Position numbers and translations under genes: made by a program. 49,258 nucleotides of DNA, from IMG/VR virus record IMGVR_UViG_3300045996_001332, positions 1 through 49,258 of that record, one strand, 5' to 3'. Under the pieces are notes generated by a model, which saw only the letters and a list, made by a program, of their open reading frames with translations, ran no database searches and was not told where the DNA came from. Below are positions 39,097 to 46,021 of this stretch, piece after piece. Each line of letters opens with the position of its first letter. The first letter of the stretch is position 1. Source of the DNA: a virus.

Positions 39097-39627
39097 TCAG
39101 TCTTCGTTGTGATCGAGCGGCAGCTCGCGTTCGCGCTCGTCCTTCGGTGGTCGCACGCGCGCTGACGTCGTGGCCTTGCGCATGGCTGCCTCAGCCGCGC
39201 CAGAGGGCAGGGGCTTGAAGTGCTTCTCCACCTTCTTGTCCGACACCGCAGTCTTCTTCAGCTGGTCCAGGACCTTCGGCTTCTTCTTCTGCAGCACTTC
39301 GCGGATCGCGGCGTCGAGGCGGCCCTGCACCGCCGCGCGCTGGATCTCATCGAGCGATTCCCACATCTTGAAGTCAACGTGCTCGAACGGCCAGTCGAAC
39401 CAGCCGCGGCCGAGATCGAATACCTCTTCCAGATCGCGCGCCGCGTCGTCGCCGAGTGTCCGAGGGTTGCGAGTCCCATCAGCCTTTTGGGGTAGTAGGA
39501 CTTTCTTAAGGATCTGGTCCAGGGACTGCCAATTCATCTTGGCCTTGTCAGCGACCACTCGCACGCCACCCTCCTGAGCGCATAGCTCGGCGAGTCGGCG
39601 ACGGCGAATTTCCGCGTTCGTGTCCAT
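39097..39627 (-). CDS. CI-like repressor without peptidase domain
   Basis: The 176-residue protein has a DNA-binding N-terminus (NAEIRRRRLAELCAQEGGVR, KAKMNWQSLDQILKKVLLPQ, TLGDDAARDLEEVFDLGRGW). The C-terminus is Lys-rich and helical (LQKKKPKVLDQLKKTAVSDK) and lacks a LexA/S24 Ser-Lys protease. RecA-driven self-cleavage is therefore not expected; induction must work otherwise. It faces the Cro-like gene across the operator region. The start ATG lies about 8 nt after its -10 box. Confidence 0.83.
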   Translation of the reverse strand: MDTNAEIRRRRLAELCAQEGGVRVVADKAKMNWQSLDQILKKVLLPQKADGTRNPRTLGDDAARDLEEVFDLGRGWFDWPFEHVDFKMWESLDEIQRAAVQGRLDAAIREVLQKKKPKVLDQLKKTAVSDKKVEKHFKPLPSGAAEAAMRKATTSARVRPPKDERERELPLDHNED

Positions 39628-39635
39628 ACGGTCGG

Positions 39636-39664
39636 GTTGTAGCAGGTCGCTATAGCGTTGCTAA
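39636..39664 (-). promoter_or_regulatory. pRM: PRM, repressor promoter
   Basis: On the minus strand: TTAGCA (39664-39659), 17 bases, TACAAC (39641-39636). The repressor ATG at 39627 begins 8 nt after the -10 box, so the mRNA would have no or a one-base leader, as lambda cI has from PRM. No Shine-Dalgarno sequence is present. The leftmost operator overlaps it. Confidence 0.62.
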
Positions 39665-39710
39665 ATTACGCCTGTAGCGAATCGCTTGATTTAGTCCTAG
39701 CGAGTCGCTA
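39640..39710. promoter_or_regulatory. Right operator cluster (four sites)
   Basis: Four related palindromes: TAGCAGGTCGCTA (39640-39652), TAGCGTTGCTA (39653-39663), TAGCGAATCGCTT (39675-39687) and TAGCGAGTCGCTA (39698-39710). Centres of the last three are 23 bp apart, the same as OL1-OL2. The two right-hand sites cover PR and the left ones cover PRM. This is a lambda OR-like switch. Confidence 0.8.
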
Positions 39711-39714
39711 CACT
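39686..39714 (+). promoter_or_regulatory. pR: PR early promoter
   Basis: TTGATT (39686-39691), a 17-base spacer and TACACT (39709-39714). ATG 39722 of the Cro-like gene starts 7 nt after the -10, so the cro mRNA should be leaderless. Operators 39675-39687 and 39698-39710 overlap -35 and -10. Confidence 0.8.
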
Positions 39715-39721
39715 TCGGCGC

Positions 39722-39973
39722 ATGCCCAAGTCCCTGACCCCCGATGAGCGCCGCCACCTGGCTGAAAAGGTGGGGGTACACCCCGCCACCCTCTACCAAG
39801 CCATGACCGGGAAGGGCGCCGGCTTCTCGCCGGCCGAGTGCGTGCGCATCGAGCGCGACAGCGAGCTCGAGCTCCGCCGCTGGGACCTGCGGCCGAACGA
39901 CTGGCACTTGATCTGGCCGGAGCTGATCGACACGGCCGGCGCGCCCGCCGTCGAGGAACGCAAGGCCGCCTGA
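39722..39973 (+). CDS. cro: Cro-like regulator (YdaS type)
   Basis: The 83-residue protein has a compact HTH (TPDERRHLAEKVGVHPATLY, GFSPAECVRIERDSELEL) of the Cro/YdaS type used by many phages, followed by LRPNDWHLIWPELI. It is the first gene of the rightward operon, directly under PR, with no ribosome-binding site. It should bind the same operators as the repressor and favour lytic growth. Confidence 0.82.
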   Translation: MPKSLTPDERRHLAEKVGVHPATLYQAMTGKGAGFSPAECVRIERDSELELRRWDLRPNDWHLIWPELIDTAGAPAVEERKAA

Positions 39974-40023
39974 CGTGACGACGCCACAAGTTGTCTCCCT
40001 GGTGCCTCGCGCACCGGTTCAAG

Positions 40024-40055
40024 CCACCGGCCTTCGGGCTGGTGGTCTTTCTCTC
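40024..40055 (+). terminator. tR1-like hairpin between cro and cII
   Basis: A 9-bp stem with one G-U pair, CCACCGGCC / GGCTGGTGG (40024-40032, 40037-40045), closed by a TTCG tetraloop and followed by TCTTTCTCTC. The T tract is imperfect. It lies in the 163-base gap between the Cro-like and CII-like genes, like lambda tR1. The rest of the gap shows no gene. Confidence 0.55.
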
Positions 40056-40136
40056 GGTGGCTCTGCGGTTCATGCCAGCAGTGTCGTTTCCGAAGTTCCC
40101 GCCCGCCATAACCAAATCTCAGGAGACCGGTTACCC

Positions 40137-40595
40137 ATGAACCCGATCGACGCGATCCGCTTGATGGTGAAACATTACCCCGGTGGGGCTGACACGCTCG
40201 CCGTGCTGTGCGGCAAGTCCGGCGAGACGCTGCGCAAGGAGATCGCCAGCGCGGCTGGCTACAAGCTCGGTGTTGCAGACGCCTGCATCATCAGCGAGGC
40301 CTGCATCAAGGCCGGCTCTCCCCACTGCCACGCCTACGCCAATGCCGTGGCCGCGAACTGCGGCGGGTTCGTGCAACTGGAAGTGCGCGACACCATGCCC
40401 CGCCGCAACATCCACGGCGATGCGGCTGGCCTGGTGAAGGAAACCGCCGATGTGGTGGGCGCGATCGCCGAGGCCATGCGGGACGGCACGGTCTCTGACA
40501 ACGACCGCCGCACCATCGAGAAGGAGCTTCGCGAGCTGCTGGAGCAGATCCAGTGCGTGGCCGCGGGGGTGAATTCCGAAGCGAGGGCGGCCTGA
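40137..40595 (+). CDS. CII-like phage regulator (Phage_CP76 type)
   Basis: The protein has 152 residues from ATG 40137; AGGAG lies 11 nt upstream. An upstream in-frame start at 39975 would add 54 low-complexity residues and is rejected. The pattern MNPIDAIRLMVKHYPGGADT, then AVLCGKSGETLRKEI and HAYANAVAANCGGFVQLEV, fits the 'regulatory CII family'. It would act in the lysis-lysogeny choice or early transcription. The gene overlaps the next by TGATG. Confidence 0.82.
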   Translation: MNPIDAIRLMVKHYPGGADTLAVLCGKSGETLRKEIASAAGYKLGVADACIISEACIKAGSPHCHAYANAVAANCGGFVQLEVRDTMPRRNIHGDAAGLVKETADVVGAIAEAMRDGTVSDNDRRTIEKELRELLEQIQCVAAGVNSEARAA

Positions 40596-40780
40596 TGTCG
40601 GAGCCGATCATCTGCCGCCAAGCCATTGCACAGCAGGCTGACGACGCCGCGCGCCGTGCCGTGCAGACCGAGGCGGATCAGACCAACCCGTACCCCGTGG
40701 GCAGCGATGCTGCCGCGGAGTGGGCGCGCCGGTACCACATTGCACTGCTGAAGCACTCGGCCACGGAGGTGTCCGCGTGA
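40595..40780 (+). CDS. Small hypothetical early protein
   Basis: The 61-residue protein starts at ATG 40595 (TGATG overlap), with MSEPIICRQAIAQQADDAAR and AAAEWARRYHIALLKHSA. It links the CII-like gene and the helicase gene by overlaps at both ends. Not recognised. Confidence 0.68.
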   Translation: MSEPIICRQAIAQQADDAARRAVQTEADQTNPYPVGSDAAAEWARRYHIALLKHSATEVSA

Positions 40781-43293
40781 GCGATGCCTACCTCCAGTTC
40801 CTGCGCGAGAAGATCAACCTCGCGCGCTTCGGCGGCTTCGACGTGCCGCTCGAGCAGATCAACCCGGCGCTGAAGCCGCACACGCGCGACATCGTGCGGT
40901 GGATGGTGAAGGGGGGCAACCGCGCCGTCTTCGCCAGCTTCGGCCTGCACAAGACGGCGACGCAGCTGGAGGCCCTGCGCCTGATCGGGGAGCACCGCCC
41001 AGGCCTGCGCCTGCAGGTGCTGCCGCTCGGCGTGCGCCAGGAGTTCTTTCGCGAGGTCGAGCACCGCTTCCAGGGCGACTTCGCGGTGGACCTGCGCTTC
41101 ATCCGCTCGGACGCGGAGATCGATGACGAGCGCACGATCTACCTGACGAACTACGAGAGCGTGCGCGAGGGCAAGGTCGACCCGCGCAAGTTCCGCGCGA
41201 CCAGTCTGGACGAGGCCAGCATCTTGCGCAGCTACGGCAGCAAGACGTACCAGGAGTTCCTGCCCGCATTCGCGCCCGTGGAGTTCAAGTTCGTGGCCAC
41301 GGCCACGCCGGATCCGAACCGGTACAAGGAGCTGATCCACTATGCCGGGTATCTCGGCGTGATGGACACCGGCCAGGCCCTGACGCGCTTCTTCCAGCGT
41401 GACAGCGAGAAGGCCGGGAACTTGACCCTGTACCCGCACAAGGAGCAGGAATTCTGGCTGTGGGTGGCGAGCTGGGCGGTCTTCATCACGAAGCCGAGCG
41501 ACCTCGGGCACAGCGACGAGGGCTACGTCATGCCCCCGCTGGACGTGCGCTGGCACGAGATCCCGAGCGACTACGCCACGGCCGGCGCTGAGAAGAACGG
41601 GCAGGGCCTGCTGGTGCCGGACCTGGCCATGGGCCTGTCGGCGGCCGCGCGCGAGAAGCGCGACAGCATGCCCGCCCGCATCGAGAAGGTGCAGGAGCTG
41701 GTCACCGCAGACCCGCAGGACCACTTCATCGTCTGGCACGACCTCGAGGATGAGCGCCACGCGCTGCAGCAAGCCATCCCCGAGGCGGTGAGCGTCTGGG
41801 GTTCGCAGGACCTGGACGAGCGCGAGGAGCGGATCATCGCCTTCAGCGATGGGCAGCACCGGATCCTGTCCACCAAGCCGGTGATCGCCGGCAGCGGCTG
41901 CAACTTCCAGCGCCACTGCCACCGTGAGGTCTTCGCTGGCATCGGCTTCAAGTTCAACGACTTCATCCAGGCGGTCCACCGGACGCTGCGCTTCGGGCAG
42001 GAGCATCAGGTGCGCATCGACATCGTGCACACCGAGTCCGAGCGGGCGGTGAAGGACGAGCTCCTGGCGAAGTGGCGTCGGCACACCGAACAGCAGGAGC
42101 GCATGGCGCAGCTGGTGCGCCAGTACGGCCTGGACCAGCTCGCCATGCAGGACACGCTGGCCCGCACGATCGGCATCGAGCGCAGGGTGGAGCAGGGCGA
42201 CCGATTCCAGGTGGCGAACAACGACTGCGTGCTCGAGGCGGAGCTGCAGCCGGAGAACTCGGTCGACCTGATCGTCACGTCGATCCCGTTCGCGAACCAC
42301 TACGAATACACGCCCTCGTACAACGACTTCGGCCACACCGAGGGCAACGACCACTTCTGGCGGCAGATGGACTTCCTGACGCCGCAGCTGCTGCGGATCC
42401 TGAAGCCCGGCCGCCTGTACTGCTGCCACGTGAAGGACCGGATCAACTTCGGCAACGTCACCGGTGCCGGCATCCCGACCGTCAGCCCGTTCCACGCGGA
42501 AGCGATCTTCCACGCGCGGCAGCACGGCTTCGACTACATGGGGATGATCACGATCGTCACCGACGTGGTCCGGGAGAACAACCAGACCTACCGCCTCGGC
42601 TACACCGAGATGTGCAAGGACGGAACGAAGATGGGCGTCGGCTCGCCGGAATACGTCCTGCTGTTCCACAAGCCCCAGAGCGACCGCAGCCGCGGCTACG
42701 CCGACACGCCGGTGGTGAAGTCGAAGGCGGAATACAGCCTCGCGCGCTGGCAGGTCGACGCGCACGCCTTCTGGCGCTCCAGCGGGAATCGGCTGCTGGC
42801 GGCCGAGGAGATGGCGGCCCTGGGCCCGGCGAAGCTGGCCAAGTTTTTCACCGACGACAGCCTGCGCCGCGTGTACGACTATGAGCAGCACGTCTCCATC
42901 GGCGAGCAGCTTCAGGCGCGCAACGCGCTTCCGTCCACCTTCATGAGCCTGGCGCCCGGGAGCCACGATCCCGAGGTCTGGCACGACGTCAACCGCATGC
43001 TGACCCTGAACGGGGATCAAGCGCGCAGGGCGGTGGAGCAGCACGTGTGCCCGCTGCAGTTCGACATCGTGGACCGGCTGATCGAGCGGTACAGCAATGC
43101 CGGCGAGGTGGTCTACGACCCGTTCCACGGGCTGGGCACCGTCGGTGTCCGCGCCATCAAGAAGGGCCGGCACGCGGGCGGCAGTGAGCTCAGTTCCGCC
43201 TACTTCGCCGACCAGGTGCACTACCTGCGCGCCGCGGAGCAGGAGGCCAGCATGCCCACGCTGTTCGACGCGCTCGAAACGGAAACCGCGTAG
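40777..43293 (+). CDS. SF2 helicase fused to an amino-DNA methyltransferase
   Basis: The protein has 838 residues from GTG 40777. The N-terminal 450 residues are an SF2/SNF2-like motor: FASFGLHKTATQLE (Walker A Lys59), SLDEASIL (Asp145, Glu146), VATATPDPNR, and QAVHRTLRFGQEHQV (residues 398-412, motif VI). The C-terminal 380 residues are a methyltransferase with catalytic DLIVTSIPFANHYEY (residues 498-512) before the SAM site VVYDPFHGLGTVG (781 on), a beta-class order. TSIPF suggests N4-cytosine or N6-adenine. It lacks a nuclease. It may protect phage DNA during replication, like P1 DarB; that is inference. Confidence 0.88.
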   Translation: MSDAYLQFLREKINLARFGGFDVPLEQINPALKPHTRDIVRWMVKGGNRAVFASFGLHKTATQLEALRLIGEHRPGLRLQVLPLGVRQEFFREVEHRFQGDFAVDLRFIRSDAEIDDERTIYLTNYESVREGKVDPRKFRATSLDEASILRSYGSKTYQEFLPAFAPVEFKFVATATPDPNRYKELIHYAGYLGVMDTGQALTRFFQRDSEKAGNLTLYPHKEQEFWLWVASWAVFITKPSDLGHSDEGYVMPPLDVRWHEIPSDYATAGAEKNGQGLLVPDLAMGLSAAAREKRDSMPARIEKVQELVTADPQDHFIVWHDLEDERHALQQAIPEAVSVWGSQDLDEREERIIAFSDGQHRILSTKPVIAGSGCNFQRHCHREVFAGIGFKFNDFIQAVHRTLRFGQEHQVRIDIVHTESERAVKDELLAKWRRHTEQQERMAQLVRQYGLDQLAMQDTLARTIGIERRVEQGDRFQVANNDCVLEAELQPENSVDLIVTSIPFANHYEYTPSYNDFGHTEGNDHFWRQMDFLTPQLLRILKPGRLYCCHVKDRINFGNVTGAGIPTVSPFHAEAIFHARQHGFDYMGMITIVTDVVRENNQTYRLGYTEMCKDGTKMGVGSPEYVLLFHKPQSDRSRGYADTPVVKSKAEYSLARWQVDAHAFWRSSGNRLLAAEEMAALGPAKLAKFFTDDSLRRVYDYEQHVSIGEQLQARNALPSTFMSLAPGSHDPEVWHDVNRMLTLNGDQARRAVEQHVCPLQFDIVDRLIERYSNAGEVVYDPFHGLGTVGVRAIKKGRHAGGSELSSAYFADQVHYLRAAEQEASMPTLFDALETETA

Positions 43294-43305
43294 GAGGCCG
43301 GACGA

Positions 43306-43746
43306 ATGCAGTACCCCAGCCCCACCTCGATCCCGGAAGCAGCTTTGCCGCTGCATTCGCGAGCGCCTCAGGCTACCAGCCGGGAGGCTCAGCAGGCCGT
43401 CGGCGATTTGCGCGACAACCTGTCGGCCGATGCCGACACAGCCGTGCGCCGCGGCGTTGCCGAAACCAGCATCGAGGCCTTCCACAGCCTGTCGCCCATC
43501 GCGTTCCTCGCCCCGAAGGAGGCCGCGATCCTGCGGTTGTTCAAGCCGGGCGTGAAGCTGTCGCGCCAGCAAGTCAGCGCCATGGTCCCGATGCCGATCA
43601 ACGGGGTCTGCGGCCGCGTGGATTCGCTGCTGGCGGCCAAGCACCTCGAGGAGTGCGGCGACCGCATCGACCCCCAGACCCGCAAGCGCCAGAAGCTCCT
43701 GCAGCTGCCGGAGCCTGCGCAGCAGTCCCTGGAGGGCTTGGCTTGA
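43306..43746 (+). CDS. Winged-helix-like hypothetical protein
   Basis: The 146-residue protein has a helical N-terminus (REAQQAVGDLRDNLSADADT) and a wHTH-like C-terminus (FKPGVKLSRQQVSAMVPMPI, then GVCGRVDSLLAAKHLEECGD). It should bind DNA. It lies just before the replication genes. It may regulate the rightward operon. Family not recognised. Confidence 0.68.
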   Translation: MQYPSPTSIPEAALPLHSRAPQATSREAQQAVGDLRDNLSADADTAVRRGVAETSIEAFHSLSPIAFLAPKEAAILRLFKPGVKLSRQQVSAMVPMPINGVCGRVDSLLAAKHLEECGDRIDPQTRKRQKLLQLPEPAQQSLEGLA

Positions 43747-44663
43747 GCGACCTTCCTGTTCCGCTGACGCCCGCGGACTGCGACCTCCGGGACTTCCCGC
43801 ACACGCCGCTGTTTCGGTCGCGGCTGTTCGGCTCCTCTTTCCACGCTCGGGCCACGGACTCCGAGTGGCGCGCCGGCGTGACCCTGTGGCTGAAGTCCTG
43901 GGACCAGGTTCCGGCGGGCAGCCTGCCGAACGATGACATCGAGCTGTGCCGCCTGGGCGAGCTGGCGCGCGACCTGAAGACTTGGAAAAAGGTTAAGCCC
44001 GGAGCGCTGCGCGGCTGGGTGTTGTGCAGCGACGGCCGCCTGTATCACCCGGTGGTCGCCGAGGGCGTGAACAACGCCATCGAGAAGAAGGCGGCGCAGC
44101 GTCTGAAGACGGCCAAGGCTCGCATCGCCGCGCTGGAAAAGCGGCTGAAAGAGGCTGCCACGGACGCTGAGCGGCTGCATATCACAGAGGAAATCGCGAA
44201 GGTCAAACAGACCCTGTCACAGACCGTTGGAGTGTCTGTCACAGACCCTGTCTCTGAATCCAAGGGAAGGAGAAGGGAAGGAGAAGGAGAAGGGAATAGT
44301 GATTCCGCTCCTATCGGAGCGGGCGGCGCCGCCGCCGGCCTGAAGCCGAAGACGCCGGAGCAGCTGCGCAAGTCCGAGCTCTGGCGAGCCATCAAGACCC
44401 TGCTGGTCGAGCAGCAGGAGGCGAAAGACCTGAAGGCCGCGGGCGCGATCGTCACGCAGGCCATCAACCGCTACGACGAGCCGACGGCGCTGGCCGCCAT
44501 CGAAGCGACGCTGCAGAAGCGGCCCGCCGGAATCGTCGCCTACCTCGAGGCCGCCTGCCAGCAGGCGACAGGCCTCCGACCGAACAAGCAGGAAGCGCTG
44601 GAGGCGGGAAACCTCGCCGCCGCTGAGCGCTTCGCAAGCGAGGAAGACCATGCAGCAAGCTGA
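43743..44663 (+). CDS. DUF1376 replication protein (O-like), contains candidate origin
   Basis: The protein has 306 residues from TTG 43743, which overlaps the previous stop and has GGAGGG 6 nt upstream. The N-terminal 110 residues fit DUF1376: CDLRDFPHTPLFRSRLFGSS, QVPAGSLPNDDIELCRLGEL and GWVLCSDGRLYHPVVAEGV. A coiled coil follows, then a low-complexity linker (KGRRREGEGEGNSDS) and a C-terminal helical domain. The linker DNA holds repeats and a purine tract that look like a replication origin. This resembles lambda O, with the helicase-loader gene directly downstream. Confidence 0.82.
   Translation: MSDLPVPLTPADCDLRDFPHTPLFRSRLFGSSFHARATDSEWRAGVTLWLKSWDQVPAGSLPNDDIELCRLGELARDLKTWKKVKPGALRGWVLCSDGRLYHPVVAEGVNNAIEKKAAQRLKTAKARIAALEKRLKEAATDAERLHITEEIAKVKQTLSQTVGVSVTDPVSESKGRRREGEGEGNSDSAPIGAGGAAAGLKPKTPEQLRKSELWRAIKTLLVEQQEAKDLKAAGAIVTQAINRYDEPTALAAIEATLQKRPAGIVAYLEAACQQATGLRPNKQEALEAGNLAAAERFASEEDHAAS
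44207..44322. other. ori: Candidate replication origin inside the DUF1376 gene
   Basis: Two direct repeats CTGTCACAGACC (44214-44225 and 44236-44247) are exactly 22 bp apart. A second pair CAGACCCTGTC lies at 44208-44218 and 44242-44252. The second copy is part of a palindrome GTCTGT-C-ACAGAC (44234-44246). A purine tract of AAGGGAAGGAGAAGGG type follows (44261-44296), then a 7-bp hairpin CCGCTCC/GGAGCGG (44305-44322). Iterons plus an unwinding-prone tract within the initiator gene match the lambda O/ori plan. Confidence 0.6.
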
Positions 44664-45294
44664 CAAAAAGGCGTTCGCGCTGTTGATCGCGGGCGTCTAC
44701 GCTTACCACCGACAGCCGTGCTCGGACGCGCTGATCACGATGTACTGGCGCGGGTGCCAGCGCTGGACTTTGGAGCAGGTCACCAAGGCGGTGGACCAGC
44801 TCACCTACGACCCGGAAGCCGGCAAGTTTCCGCCGAAGATCGGCGACCTGGCCCGTGTGCTGGAGGGCACTGCCACCGACCGCGCCGCGCTTGCCTGGGG
44901 CAAGGTGCACGAGGCCATGAGCGCCGTCGGCGCCTACACCGACGTGGTCTTCGATGACCCGGCGGTCCACGCCGTGATCGAGGACCTGGGCGGCTGGCCG
45001 AAGGTGTGCCGCACGGAGCTCAAGGAGCTGGGCTACCTGCAGCACAAGTTCTGCGAGGGGCACCGCGCCTATGTCGGCCGCGGCACCTTCGACTACCCGC
45101 GCCGGCTGATGGGCGACCGCAGCCCGGACCACGAGTGGGAGAAGAAGGGCCTCAAGCCGCCGGCGCCCGCGCTGATCGGCGACGTCGCCCGCGCGAAGGC
45201 GGTGTTCGAGCGCGGCGGGCTGGCCGGCAAGACCGCCATCACCTTCAACGGCTTGGTGGCAGCTGCGCTGCCGGCGCCGGGAGTCCCGGCATGA
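44650..45294 (+). CDS. DUF6475-like replication protein (P-like loader candidate)
   Basis: The 214-residue protein overlaps the DUF1376 gene. Its start MQQADKKAFALLIAGVYAYH and the segment LEQVTKAVDQLTYDPEAGKF followed by PPKIGDLARVLEG fit the lambda P / DUF6475-type partner of initiator proteins. It lacks Walker motifs, so it is a loader adaptor and not a helicase. It would deliver the host DnaB to the origin. Confidence 0.75.
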   Translation: MQQADKKAFALLIAGVYAYHRQPCSDALITMYWRGCQRWTLEQVTKAVDQLTYDPEAGKFPPKIGDLARVLEGTATDRAALAWGKVHEAMSAVGAYTDVVFDDPAVHAVIEDLGGWPKVCRTELKELGYLQHKFCEGHRAYVGRGTFDYPRRLMGDRSPDHEWEKKGLKPPAPALIGDVARAKAVFERGGLAGKTAITFNGLVAAALPAPGVPA

Positions 45295-45467
45295 CCGAGC
45301 CCAACATCGAGGAGAAGCTGGTGGCGGCCGCCTTCAACATCCTTACGGACGAATATCGGCACACCCGCGACGCGCAGCGCTGGGCCGTGCGCTTCATCCG
45401 TCGCGCGGCCCGCGGCCGGTCGACGGCTTTCCAGCGCCGCGTCGCGCGTAGGCAGGTGGTGCAATGA
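45291..45467 (+). CDS. Small basic hypothetical protein
   Basis: The 58-residue protein starts at ATG 45291 (ATGA overlap), with NIEEKLVAAAFNILTDEYRH and a very basic C-terminus (FIRRAARGRSTAFQRRVARR). It may bind nucleic acid. It is linked by overlaps with both neighbours. Not recognised. Confidence 0.65.
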   Translation: MTEPNIEEKLVAAAFNILTDEYRHTRDAQRWAVRFIRRAARGRSTAFQRRVARRQVVQ

Positions 45468-46021
45468 ATGACGCCCGCCGAGTTCAAGCCGTTCATTCTG
45501 GCGCACTGCCTGCGGATCGCGAAGGTGGATCCGGAGTACGCGAACTGGGCCGCGGCCTGGTACGAGCGAAACCAGCCGGAGCTGCTGAAGAACCTGCACG
45601 CGAAGGTGGAGCAGGAGATCAAGCGGTCCTCCGCGTCGCCATCCCCGTCCGAACCGGCAACGGCCTCAACGCGCGCGAGCACTGGAAAGCGCGGACGCGG
45701 CGCGTGAAGAACGAGCGTTCCATCACCGCCTGGACCATGGCGCCGGTGAAGGCGCCATCGCTGCCGGTGACCATCACGCTGACGCGTTTAGGCCCGAGCA
45801 ATGGTCTGGACGATGACAACCTGGCCGGCGCCTGTAAGGGCGTGCGCGACGAGCTCGCCCGCTGGCTGAAGGTCGATGACCGCGATCCGCGCGTCACGTG
45901 GCTGTACGGCCAGCAGCGAACCAAGGAATGGGCCGTCCAGGTGGAGGTCGAGCCGACCCAGCGCTCCGTCGACCGGTGCGAGCACTGCGGAGGGCTGGGG
46001 TTCACCCAGCGCGCGGCATGA
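45464..46021 (+). CDS. rusA: RusA-like Holliday junction resolvase, 5' end unclear
   Basis: The family-like part begins about 45626 (VLRVAIPVRTGNGLNAREHW) and continues GPSNGLDDDNLAGACKGVRD and ELARWLKVDDRDPRVTWLYG, with the RusA Asp residues (DDDN, DDRD). It would cut Holliday junctions made during recombination and packaging. Upstream in this frame the only ATG/GTG/TTG is ATG 45464, and the 54 residues from there look like out-of-phase translation of the 79-residue gene. AGGAG (45613-45617) lies 8 nt before a GTC at 45626, where a start would be ideal. The true start may be non-canonical or made by frameshift. C-terminus ends CEHCGGLGF. Confidence 0.72.
   Translation: MNDARRVQAVHSGALPADREGGSGVRELGRGLVRAKPAGAAEEPAREGGAGDQAVLRVAIPVRTGNGLNAREHWKARTRRVKNERSITAWTMAPVKAPSLPVTITLTRLGPSNGLDDDNLAGACKGVRDELARWLKVDDRDPRVTWLYGQQRTKEWAVQVEVEPTQRSVDRCEHCGGLGFTQRAA
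45468..45707 (+). CDS. Small hypothetical protein overlapping RusA out of phase
   Basis: The 79-residue frame starts at ATG 45468 directly after the previous stop. Its first 52 residues look like a real protein (EFKPFILAHCLRIAKVDPEY, ANWAAAWYERNQPELLKNLH). The last 25 residues are Ser/Arg-rich and low-complexity, where the RusA frame becomes the coding one. So the coding phase appears to switch by -1 near 45620. Either the two genes overlap by design, or a frameshift has fused their ends. Confidence 0.65.
   Translation: MTPAEFKPFILAHCLRIAKVDPEYANWAAAWYERNQPELLKNLHAKVEQEIKRSSASPSPSEPATASTRASTGKRGRGA

Noticed and set aside
40678-43644. 988-codon minus-strand frame opposite the helicase-methyltransferase
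   Set aside because: Shadow of the plus-strand gene; low-complexity His/Val/Arg/Leu composition and no ribosome-binding site.
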